DNA of 64,000 bases from Niabella sp. (GTDB lineage Bacteria > Bacteroidota > Bacteroidia > Chitinophagales > Chitinophagaceae): positions 49,328-113,327 of the forward strand of contig JAPUDO010000008.1 of the NCBI GenBank assembly GCA_027493055.1. Direction: 5' to 3'. The position numbers were made by a program, and so were the translations under genes. The number at the start of each line of letters is the position of its first letter. Position 1 is the stretch's first letter. Below the pieces are notes generated by a model. That model ran no database searches. It worked only from the letters and a program-made list of their open reading frames with translations, and had not been told where the DNA came from. Below are positions 18,083-26,380 of this stretch, one piece after another.

Positions 18083-20365
18083 ATGAAAACCCTGTCGTCC
18101 ATAGAACTTCAATTAGAGAAAACAATCCCCGGTTTACGGTTATATATTGATGCCCGCAAGCCGGATACTTTGTTTGATGCTGAGGAGGATGCTGCCGAAA
18201 ATAACGAAGCCCGTTATCAGTTACTGGAAGGCTGCTTTTACGATTATTCTTTTAGCGATGCGGCTTACCGGTTGGGCGATGTGGGAGAAAATATTATCAT
18301 CCCGCATAAAAGAAATACCCATACTGGTACGCTGGCTCCCAATATTTTTACAGGCACATTAATCATTCCCGTATTGTGCAATAATCAGCCGGAGCCGGTT
18401 ACTATGATCGGGCTGGAAGTGCAGTCCATCAAAACCAGCTACCGCAACGATTACCGGGATATGCTGGAGCTGATCACCGAAAAATGTACGGATCTGCTCT
18501 TGCAGTCCAATGCACCAGCAGCACATTACTTCGACATCGATTATACAAAAGACAGCCAGACCCTTTATCAAAAATTTGCTTTTATCAAATCGGTGATTGA
18601 TACAGATGAGTTTGCTGAGGCTATACACCGCATTGTTACGGCACCTGTTACCCAATGGGCAGATGCGCCCGAACCCAGGGATGTACGTCAGCTACGCCGA
18701 CTCTCCAATGCGAACATAAAGGAACTATTAAAGGGCAGCAGCCAGGCCATCGCTCCGGAGGTGTTAAAAAAAGCAGGATTCAACACATTGCCCCGGCGCA
18801 TTGCGGCCACGCGCAAAGCAGACTCGGTAGACACCCCGGAAAACCGTTTTGTAAAGCATGCCCTGGAAGTGTTTTTAAAATTTTGTACAGATGTGCACAA
18901 TGCGGCAGCCCCGCAAAGCAAGTTGTATAAGGAATCGCTGTTGCTCATCCGGACGCTGGAGGCCTTTTTGCACCACAGCATCTTTACAAAAATTTCCGCA
19001 CCCACCACGCTAAAGCTCAATAGTCCGGTGTTACAGCGTAAGGAGGGGTACCGGGAAGTACTCCGTACCTGGTTGTTGTTTGATACGGCGGCACGACTGG
19101 TATGGACGGGCGGCGATGATGTGTACCAGGGTGGTAAAAAGGATGTAGCCACGCTGTATGAATACTGGTTGTTCTTTAAGCTGTTGTCGCTGTTTCAATC
19201 GGTGTTCAAACTGAACGCCGCAGATGTGGCACAGCTTATTGAAAAAACAGAAGATGGTCTTAACCTACGGCTCAAACAGGGCCGGCATTATCCTATAAAG
19301 GGTGTGTATGATGCAGGTTCGCGCAAGCTGGCCATCCGCTTTAGCTACAACCGCTCTTTCAGTGGTAACAAAACCTACCCGGATGCCGGTAGCTGGACCA
19401 TGCACATGCGGCCGGATTATACGCTTTCTTTTTGGCCCTCGGATATTACAGAAGTAGAGGCTGAGCAGCAGGAGCTTATTGTGCACATTCATTTTGATGC
19501 CAAGTATAAAATTGATCACCTCAATAAATTTTTAGAGCCTTCCTCCAATGCGGCCCTGGCGCAGGAAAAGAAGGACAACAACAAGGGTATTTATAAAAAT
19601 GCCGACCTGCTTAAAATGCACGCTTATAAAGATGCTATCCGGCGCACAGGCGGGGCTTATGTGCTGTATCCCGGGCATAAGGATCTTACCCGTAAAGGTT
19701 TTCATGAGATCATACCCGGACTGGGCGCTTTCCCGGTGCGACCTTCCAAAACAGAGGATGGCATTGGCGCCTTAAAAGCCTTTATCCTGGCCATTATTGA
19801 TCATTTTATCAACCGCAGTTCCCAGCGGGAAAAATGGGCCTACCACACGTTTGATGTGTTTAAGCAAGAGCCCGGGGAAGACAATATACTCAACGAACCT
19901 TTGCCGGAGCCTTACGGCCCCAACCGGGATCTGTTGCCAGATGATAATTTTGTGCTCATTGGCTATTATAAATCTGCCAAACAACTGGCCTGGATCAGGA
20001 AGCATCGCCTGTACAATTTCAGAACCGGCAGCGGGGCAGGGGGCCTGGTGCTGGATGCGCCAACTGTAAGCGCCCGGTATTTATTATTGCATACTGCCGG
20101 GGAGCAACACTCCGGCGAGCTGTGGAAAATTGTAAGCAAGGGCCCGCAGATCTTTTCCCGGCAGGAGTTGCTGGCCAAAGACTATCCTGCTCCCACGCAG
20201 GATCATTATTTAGTTATTCGCCTGGAGCCTGTGCCGGAGCCGGAGTTTCACCACCTGCAATGGAACTTTAAAAACCTGCCCAACTATGTTTCCGGCAGAA
20301 CTTCCGCTTTTCCCTTTACCGCCACCCTGGCGCAGTTTATGAAAGTGGTGCACCGTAAAGATTAA
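18083..20365 (+). CDS. McrC-like DUF2357 nuclease partner
   Basis: This 760-residue protein belongs to the DUF2357/McrC-type group that accompanies McrB motors and supplies DNA cleavage. The C-terminal third carries a PD-(D/E)xK-type core: IHFDAKYK (Asp472-Ala-Lys474) followed by a conserved helix ADLLKMHAYKDAI and YVLYPG. An earlier region with KRDVATLYEYW-like residues (KDVATLYEYWLFFKLL) is typical of the family. The ATG at 18083 is one base after the McrB stop, so translation is coupled; the frame is open 14 codons upstream inside mcrB. It is much longer than E. coli McrC (348 residues), so the N-terminal half probably forms a target or adaptor module of unknown specificity. Confidence 0.85.
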   Translation: MKTLSSIELQLEKTIPGLRLYIDARKPDTLFDAEEDAAENNEARYQLLEGCFYDYSFSDAAYRLGDVGENIIIPHKRNTHTGTLAPNIFTGTLIIPVLCNNQPEPVTMIGLEVQSIKTSYRNDYRDMLELITEKCTDLLLQSNAPAAHYFDIDYTKDSQTLYQKFAFIKSVIDTDEFAEAIHRIVTAPVTQWADAPEPRDVRQLRRLSNANIKELLKGSSQAIAPEVLKKAGFNTLPRRIAATRKADSVDTPENRFVKHALEVFLKFCTDVHNAAAPQSKLYKESLLLIRTLEAFLHHSIFTKISAPTTLKLNSPVLQRKEGYREVLRTWLLFDTAARLVWTGGDDVYQGGKKDVATLYEYWLFFKLLSLFQSVFKLNAADVAQLIEKTEDGLNLRLKQGRHYPIKGVYDAGSRKLAIRFSYNRSFSGNKTYPDAGSWTMHMRPDYTLSFWPSDITEVEAEQQELIVHIHFDAKYKIDHLNKFLEPSSNAALAQEKKDNNKGIYKNADLLKMHAYKDAIRRTGGAYVLYPGHKDLTRKGFHEIIPGLGAFPVRPSKTEDGIGALKAFILAIIDHFINRSSQREKWAYHTFDVFKQEPGEDNILNEPLPEPYGPNRDLLPDDNFVLIGYYKSAKQLAWIRKHRLYNFRTGSGAGGLVLDAPTVSARYLLLHTAGEQHSGELWKIVSKGPQIFSRQELLAKDYPAPTQDHYLVIRLEPVPEPEFHHLQWNFKNLPNYVSGRTSAFPFTATLAQFMKVVHRKD

Positions 20366-20387
20366 AGCAGTAATTCCAATATTTTTT

Positions 20388-20510
20388 AGGGCGTGACCCC
20401 AGCCCTCCAACGCATCGGGACCTACACACGGCCGGGGTCGGGCTATGCAGGGGTTCCGTGCTGCGCACCGGCCGCTGCTGGCGGCCGCCCTTTCTATCCC
20501 TCACGCGGGG
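20388..20510 (+). repeat. Palindromic repeat R2, copy 1
   Basis: This GC-rich intergenic element begins AGGGCGTG, has the core CACGGCCGGGGTCGGGCTAT, and ends CTATCCCTCACGCGGGG. It is the inverse of the element at 30070-30148 and of a more diverged copy at 31827-31953. Copy 1 has an extra ~45-base palindromic insert (CGGCCGCTGCTGGCGGCCG). It lies between the McrC-like gene and the type I restriction operon. Confidence 0.75.
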
Positions 20511-20522
20511 AAACTTAACAAA

Positions 20523-21239
20523 TTAGTAGTTCCAATCAGCGTGGCTCACTGGTAATTTATTTAATTCAATTTTAAGCTGTTTCCAATTAGGCAAGTAACT
20601 GTCCATATAATACACAAATCGCTCATTATGATGTCGTTCGAAAAAATGTATCATCTCATGAACAATAATATACTCCAAACAATGTTCCGGTTTTTTTGCC
20701 AATTCTAAATTGATCCAAATCCTTTTTTGTTCAATATTGCAGGCTCCCCATTTTGTTTTCATTTGTTTTACCTGCCAGCTATCTACCTCTACATTTAAAA
20801 TCTTTTCCCACTTTTTAATAATATCAGGAATTTTATTTTTTAACTCAGTTCGATACCATTCAGTTATTATTTCATGCCTTTTTTCTACCGGAATATTTGG
20901 CCTTATATATAGATCAATATACTTTTTACTTTTTACAACCACCTCGGGGGAACCTTCTTTGTCAATAATATTCAATAGATAGCGCCTACCTTGAAAATAA
21001 TGGCTCTCCCTTTGTTTATATTCCCGCTTGGGTATTCGTTCCTGGTCCTCTAGTTTTCTTTGGTTCCTCTTTATCCATCCTAATTTAGAAACAACAAATA
21101 GACGAATCGTTTCTTCATGTGTTTGTATTGGCGCAGCAATACGAATCCTGCCGGTTGGTGGATAAACCGCAAGATGTATGTTCTTTATATTTTTACGAAC
21201 TACATCAATAGTAAAATTATTGACTGTAATCTGTTCCAT
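20523..21239 (-). CDS. YgjP/DUF45-type zinc metallopeptidase-like protein
   Basis: This 238-residue member of the SprT/WSS-like DUF45 group has the zinc motif HEMIH followed by F-x-R-H-H-N (VHEMIHFFERHHNERF). Upstream are the conserved segments QMKTKWGACNIEQ and WINLELAKKPEHCLEYI. Genes of this family are often the last member of type I restriction operons, though their role there is unknown. The ATG at 21237-21239 shares a base with the hsdR stop (TGATG), so translation is coupled; a TTG one codon upstream is a less likely start. No signal peptide is present, so it acts in the cytoplasm. Confidence 0.85.
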   Translation of the reverse strand: MEQITVNNFTIDVVRKNIKNIHLAVYPPTGRIRIAAPIQTHEETIRLFVVSKLGWIKRNQRKLEDQERIPKREYKQRESHYFQGRRYLLNIIDKEGSPEVVVKSKKYIDLYIRPNIPVEKRHEIITEWYRTELKNKIPDIIKKWEKILNVEVDSWQVKQMKTKWGACNIEQKRIWINLELAKKPEHCLEYIIVHEMIHFFERHHNERFVYYMDSYLPNWKQLKIELNKLPVSHADWNY

Positions 21240-24200
21240 CAATACTCACTCTGGTTTTTTACAAGATCAAAAATTCTATGTATTTCAAGGTCATCAGTTA
21301 TATCATAAGATTTTAAAAGATCTGTTATTGCAATTCGAACAGCCTTTGATTTTTGAATATTGTCTCTCCAGCCGTCTTTTTTTGTAGTTATTATTTTGTG
21401 ATCTAACTCCAGTGCTAATGCTTCATTTTTCCCCAGGTTATCAAAAAGAGCTCTCTTTGCATTGGTATTTATTGACGATGGATAAGCTGCAGAACTACTT
21501 GGTTTCTTTACCTTGCCGGACAAGGCTATAATTTCATTCAAGTAATTGGCATATTCAATTCTTTCTTCTTTCCTTCTTTTGATCAGCTCGTCCAGCAATA
21601 CGCTCATCCTTTCAAAATACATGGGATTGGTAGGACTTTCTTCAATAATTACTTTCCTTAAATTGTTTTCTATGGCTTCGGCCATTGCATCCGGATTATT
21701 CTTAATGGCATCCGGCAGCCCTTCTGTTGCTGCTTTTCCTTTTTCAACCAAAAGTTCAACCAGGCTTAAATCATCAAAATTAGCAAGTAGCTGACTTTCT
21801 TTAGCGCCAATATAACTGTCGATCAAGTGACGCATGGCCGGTTCATATTGTTTCAAATCGATGTAATCACCGCTAGCCAGTTGTACTTCTTTCCGAACGC
21901 TTTCAAAATATTTAATTTCGATCTTTATTTGTTCCGTTTCCCTTTCTGAATAGCCGGCTTCTTTCATATCATCTGCTACATTGGCATAAGCTCTTATTAG
22001 CGCAATGGTATATTTATATAAGGCCTGGCGTCTCGGCTCGGTATCTTTTAATTCATCCGGGTTTTCTGTATCTCTTCCGCAAAAGTAGCGGATGTATGCT
22101 AAGGTGTCTTTAGGCTCATCAACAGGTTCTACAAGTGTTTTGATGGCTTCTAAAGCTTCATCAAGCCGCTCCTTACCTTTTTGTAAACGGTTTTGTAACA
22201 GCCCGTCAATATCTTTCTTTTCGTAACCGCTAAACGCTTCTGAAGTATAATCATTAAAAGCTTGTTCCAGGCTTTTAAACAAGTCCATATAGTCAATTAT
22301 ATACCCATAATCCTTATCATCACCATCTAATCTGTTTACTCTACATACTGCCTGGAATAAATTGTGATCCCGCAGTTTATTGTCGATGTATAAATAGGTA
22401 GCACTAGGGGCATCAAAGCCGGTAAGCAACTTGTTTACTACAATGAGTAATTTCATCTGTGCTGGTTCCTCTACAAATTTCTTTTTTACCTCTTTCTCGA
22501 ATAGCTTTACTTTGTGAATTGCTATCTCTGCATCTTCATTAAAATAGGTAGCCAGCATTTTACGGTAAATTTCAAAGCGTTGTAGTTTCTCTGTATAATT
22601 ATCGCCTTCTCCTTTTATATCATTGACATTGGGAACAAAAGAAGTGATAATAGCACAGTTAACCAACCCTGCATTCTGAAATAGTTCGTAATAACGACAT
22701 GCATTGTAAATACTATCTGAAACTAACATGGCATTTCCTCGACCATTCTGCAACCGTTCTTTTCGCTCCATATCCAGCATTACATCCATCACAATCTTTT
22801 CCAGACGTGATTTGGAACTGAATACTTTTTTAATAGTACCCCAACGCTGCTTCAGCTCTGCTTTGGCAAACTCGGTAAGTCCCCGAGTCTTCAATTCGAA
22901 CCATTCATCTACTTTATCGGGTGAAGAAATATCCTGCTCAATATCCCGGGCTTCGTAACGTAAATCCAAAACAACCTTATCAATTACCGCTTCATTGAAT
23001 TTATAGGTATGAATGTATCTTCCAAATACTTCCATACTGGTCTGCTTATCCGTTTTCAATAGGGGCGTTCCGGTAAAGCCTATAAACAGCGCATCGGGCA
23101 CAAACTGTTTCATAGCATCATGCAGCTTGCCGGACTGGGTTCTGTGACACTCATCTACAAAAACATAAATATCTCCTTTGGCCTTATAATCTGAGGGAAT
23201 GCTATTGCGTAAATCCAACAGATAGTTTTCAATATCCTTTTCATCGGCATCTTCTTTCCCGCCAAACTTATGTATAAGAGAGCACATGAGCCAGGGAGAA
23301 GTGTCATTGAGTTTGTTTAAAAGATCCCTACCATTTTTGGTACGGTATATATCTTCCTGTACGCCTTTGTATACTTTTTCAATTTGCTCATCCAGTTCAT
23401 CACGGTCGGTGATAATCAGAACCCGTGCATTTGGGTTAAACTCACGCAGCCATTTGGTCAACCATACCATTGTAAGGCTTTTGCCGCTTCCCTGGGTATG
23501 CCACATAATGCCCCCTTCCCGGCGTTTTACAAAATCCTGAGCTGATTTAATTCCAAAATATTGGTTGGGGCGGGCATGCTTTTTCTGTCCCCGGTCGTAC
23601 ACTATAAAATCATGTATCAGTTCAATAAACCGTTCTTTGTTTAGCAGCTCAATAATATTTCTATCTAACGAATATTTATACCGTGCAGTTTTATTTCGAA
23701 TGGGTTTAGTGATGTCTAATAAGTAAGGATAGTCTTTATCTTTCTCTTCGTTTACTTCTTTCCACTTCAGGTAATACTTTTCTTTTGTACCAATAGCGCC
23801 ATAAGCCAATCCCTGAACATCATTGCCTGCCATCACATATTGAATCGTGCTGTAAAAAGGCTTGATGAACATGTGTTTCTGGTTATCTTCATTTTGCCGG
23901 ATGCCCTCCGACAAGGAAACAGTACTTCTTTTGAGTTCCAACACGCCTAAGGCAATACCATTAATATATAAAACAATGTCAGGACGTTTTTTGTGCAGGC
24001 CTCTTATGGTCACTTCTTCAGCTATTGCAAAGTCGTTGTTAAGCGGATTCTCCCAGTCAATCAACCAAATTGTTTCTTTATTTTTGCCTACTTCGGACTG
24101 TATAGGTATACCATAACGAAGCATTCCATATACTTCTTTGTTGACGTCATACAATGACCGACTTTGGTTGGTGGTTACCTTGGTAAATTCCTGTATAGCT

Positions 24201-24757
24201 TTGGCAACAATATTTTGATCATGTTTTTTTAGTAGCCATTCGCTTAATATTTCTTCTTCAACATTGCTGTTATTTTCCCGTTCTTCCCAATTACCTAAAT
24301 AACGATATCCCAATTCTTTTTGCATGAGTTGGATCACCCGATTTTGTGTATCTCTCTCCAATTGACCGACCCTAGATTGGCTGGAACCTGCCATCAGGCG
24401 ATTAATAATTTCTTTTTTGAGTGATGCCGCCAGTTCATTCTCGGTGTTAATCAACATTAATCCATCATCCGGCAGCAATGCGTCACTATATTCACCTCTG
24501 TAGAGCTCGGCATAAAATTTATCCTTTTTATATTTACCGATATATAAATTAGTTGCCTGATTTTCGTAAATGGGCTTTAAATCCAACTCACCTTCCAGGA
24601 AAAGCGCCACATCCTCTACACTTACCTTCTTTCCAATATACTCGTATGTTTCATCATTCAACAAAATGAAGATGAAATTATTCTGCCGTTCGTCCTGGCA
24701 GAACATCACAGTTGGCACCTCATAGTAGTATAGTATTTTTACGTATGCTAATTTCAT
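21239..24757 (-). CDS. hsdR: Type I restriction enzyme HsdR with an extra N-terminal domain
   Basis: This is the motor and nuclease subunit of the type I system. Residues from about 128 onward are standard HsdR: VGQLERDTQNRVIQLM, the nuclease motif RPDIVLYINGIA...LELKRS (about 255-276), Walker A WHTQGSGKSLTM (about 417), VDECHRTQ (about 535) and FTGTPLL. The C terminus is long and helical. The first ~125 residues (start MKLAYVKILYYYEVPTVMFC) are not part of ordinary HsdR. They resemble a small stand-alone protein family, perhaps DUF6575, that I recall from memory only. At 1172 residues it is over 100 longer than usual relatives. Its start overlaps the stop of the 137-residue gene upstream (ATGA), which supports the long form. 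No frameshift is apparent. Confidence 0.92.
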   Translation of the reverse strand: MKLAYVKILYYYEVPTVMFCQDERQNNFIFILLNDETYEYIGKKVSVEDVALFLEGELDLKPIYENQATNLYIGKYKKDKFYAELYRGEYSDALLPDDGLMLINTENELAASLKKEIINRLMAGSSQSRVGQLERDTQNRVIQLMQKELGYRYLGNWEERENNSNVEEEILSEWLLKKHDQNIVAKAIQEFTKVTTNQSRSLYDVNKEVYGMLRYGIPIQSEVGKNKETIWLIDWENPLNNDFAIAEEVTIRGLHKKRPDIVLYINGIALGVLELKRSTVSLSEGIRQNEDNQKHMFIKPFYSTIQYVMAGNDVQGLAYGAIGTKEKYYLKWKEVNEEKDKDYPYLLDITKPIRNKTARYKYSLDRNIIELLNKERFIELIHDFIVYDRGQKKHARPNQYFGIKSAQDFVKRREGGIMWHTQGSGKSLTMVWLTKWLREFNPNARVLIITDRDELDEQIEKVYKGVQEDIYRTKNGRDLLNKLNDTSPWLMCSLIHKFGGKEDADEKDIENYLLDLRNSIPSDYKAKGDIYVFVDECHRTQSGKLHDAMKQFVPDALFIGFTGTPLLKTDKQTSMEVFGRYIHTYKFNEAVIDKVVLDLRYEARDIEQDISSPDKVDEWFELKTRGLTEFAKAELKQRWGTIKKVFSSKSRLEKIVMDVMLDMERKERLQNGRGNAMLVSDSIYNACRYYELFQNAGLVNCAIITSFVPNVNDIKGEGDNYTEKLQRFEIYRKMLATYFNEDAEIAIHKVKLFEKEVKKKFVEEPAQMKLLIVVNKLLTGFDAPSATYLYIDNKLRDHNLFQAVCRVNRLDGDDKDYGYIIDYMDLFKSLEQAFNDYTSEAFSGYEKKDIDGLLQNRLQKGKERLDEALEAIKTLVEPVDEPKDTLAYIRYFCGRDTENPDELKDTEPRRQALYKYTIALIRAYANVADDMKEAGYSERETEQIKIEIKYFESVRKEVQLASGDYIDLKQYEPAMRHLIDSYIGAKESQLLANFDDLSLVELLVEKGKAATEGLPDAIKNNPDAMAEAIENNLRKVIIEESPTNPMYFERMSVLLDELIKRRKEERIEYANYLNEIIALSGKVKKPSSSAAYPSSINTNAKRALFDNLGKNEALALELDHKIITTKKDGWRDNIQKSKAVRIAITDLLKSYDITDDLEIHRIFDLVKNQSEY

Positions 24758-25167
24758 AATTCAATTTCTTGGATGGTTACAGTAGTTATGTCAAAAGCCT
24801 GTGAACGCCACCAGGAATGATGGTTTTTATGGTCGAATGTTTGTTTCAATCTACCGTCCGCTGCCTGTAATTTTAAAATACCTATATGTTTCTTCTTGCC
24901 TTTGTTTGAGGGTAATTTAAAAAAACCATTGATCATACCATCTAAATCATCATAGATGGAAACCGATTTACCAATGCAATCATCATACCCTTTAGGAAGT
25001 GGCCTGTCATCTTTTAAAGGAGTAGGTAAAAAACACTCAGAAGTAACCGGATTAGACTTTAAGACCCGGTAAAATACTTTTACACCATCTGGTACAAAAC
25101 AATCCTCGTGTGGACAGGTAATGCCTACAGATGAAAGATCTTCAAAATAGCTTAGGTCTTCTGCCAT
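24754..25167 (-). CDS. Conserved hypothetical protein inside the type I restriction operon
   Basis: This 137-residue protein has no function that I recognise. It is soluble, with no signal peptide or membrane segment, and contains CPHEDCFVPDGVKVFYRVL early on. The two nearby cysteines and a later His-rich stretch (FDHKNHHSWW) could bind a metal, but this is only a pattern. It begins 1 base after the hsdS stop, and its own TGA overlaps the hsdR ATG. It is therefore translated as part of the operon and probably works with the extra N-terminal domain of this HsdR. Possible roles are an anti-restriction control factor or an accessory effector; nothing in the sequence decides. Confidence 0.75.
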   Translation of the reverse strand: MAEDLSYFEDLSSVGITCPHEDCFVPDGVKVFYRVLKSNPVTSECFLPTPLKDDRPLPKGYDDCIGKSVSIYDDLDGMINGFFKLPSNKGKKKHIGILKLQAADGRLKQTFDHKNHHSWWRSQAFDITTVTIQEIEL

Positions 25168-25168
25168 A

Positions 25169-26380
25169 TTATACTAATCTGATTTTACCGGTTAATAGAT
25201 TTTGCATCATGCCTTGCTTCAGCATTTTGTATTTAGCTAGTTTTTTTTCCAGTTCTTGAATCTCTTCATCCATATCGGAAAGCATTTGAGCAATTCTGTT
25301 CTGTTCTTCAATTGCCGGTAGGAATACTGGTATTTTCCCTAATGAACTTCTTGAAATTCTTTTGTGGGTTGTGCCCCCAACTTTTTCAATGACCTTTGAA
25401 AACCAGCTAGAAGTGGAAAATAAATTAGCAAGGAATATTCGATTTGCAATTTCCTTTTTTGGTCTAAAAATTGTCACGTCTACTGAAGTAATAATTTGAG
25501 ATTCAGAAATATTGGGTAATACGCAGGCTCTGCCTGCTGGTTCAGCCAGTCGGCAAACCAACAAATCTCCCTCATATAATTGTTTACAGTTTAATTGATG
25601 GAACGATTTCTTCGAAATATACTTTTTGTTTTCTTTTTCTATATAATAACCAATTCCAATATTCCCTGTTTGAATCAAACGGACTCCTCTATCTGTTATA
25701 AATTCTGCTTCGATCCAATCTCCATCATCAAAAAGTTCTTTTTTATTTTCAGCAAGCTCAAATACAGTTTCTTCTTTCCATCCCTTTTTGGGCTTTAACA
25801 ATTCTTGCATTGCTCCTTGCTTAATCGCTCTTTTTTTATCAATAAGCTTCTCAACATTTCTTATAAGATCATCTATGTCCGTTAATACAGTTACAATATT
25901 ATTTTGCTCGGTTTTAGAAGGTAGAATAAATTTTGCATTCTTTAAAATACTATTGTATAGCCGTTGAATTGTTCCTCCTTCGGTATTATACTTAATAACT
26001 CTAAATATATAATACAGGAACTTATTATAAATAACCTTTTCATTATTATCAATCCAAACTATGTTTGAATCTTGGAAATAAGCAGGCTTTCCATCATAGA
26101 CTATTGTTCTTCCTATAGTCCCGGCAGCAGAAATAAGTATATCACCTTTATTGGGAAAAGAAAACCTTTGTCGATAGTTATTATATAGTTCAAGAGAGAT
26201 ATATGCATCTGCCACCTTTCCAAAGGTTCCTATTTTAAAAAATGGTATTGGCCCATCAGATTTTGTCTGGAAATTAAAAATCCTCTTGCACATTTTTACT
26301 TCACCTATATCGCCTATTGTTTTCACCTCCCAGTCCTTAGGTATTATCCCAAGCTCTGTATGTTTATATCCCTTTACCAT
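25169..26380 (-). CDS. hsdS: Type I restriction specificity subunit HsdS
   Basis: This 403-residue DNA-recognition subunit positions the methylase and motor subunits. It has the two-repeat layout. TRD1 starts after KHTELGIIPKDWEVKTIGD, followed by a central coiled spacer ending KKRAIKQGAMQELL. TRD2 follows (WIEAEFITDRGVRLIQTGNI), with a second spacer ending KMLKQGMMQNLLTGKI. The two spacer ends are recognisably repeated, as expected for the pseudo-dimeric fold. The gene overlaps the end of hsdM by 7 bases. Its AT-rich composition in the TRDs is common for exchangeable specificity genes. The target sequence cannot be predicted. Confidence 0.93.
   Translation of the reverse strand: MVKGYKHTELGIIPKDWEVKTIGDIGEVKMCKRIFNFQTKSDGPIPFFKIGTFGKVADAYISLELYNNYRQRFSFPNKGDILISAAGTIGRTIVYDGKPAYFQDSNIVWIDNNEKVIYNKFLYYIFRVIKYNTEGGTIQRLYNSILKNAKFILPSKTEQNNIVTVLTDIDDLIRNVEKLIDKKRAIKQGAMQELLKPKKGWKEETVFELAENKKELFDDGDWIEAEFITDRGVRLIQTGNIGIGYYIEKENKKYISKKSFHQLNCKQLYEGDLLVCRLAEPAGRACVLPNISESQIITSVDVTIFRPKKEIANRIFLANLFSTSSWFSKVIEKVGGTTHKRISRSSLGKIPVFLPAIEEQNRIAQMLSDMDEEIQELEKKLAKYKMLKQGMMQNLLTGKIRLV

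Noticed and set aside
21239..24757. Frameshift or assembly error joining two genes into the long HsdR
   Set aside because: The frame is continuous, codon use does not change visibly, and the start overlaps the upstream stop as in the other genes of this operon.
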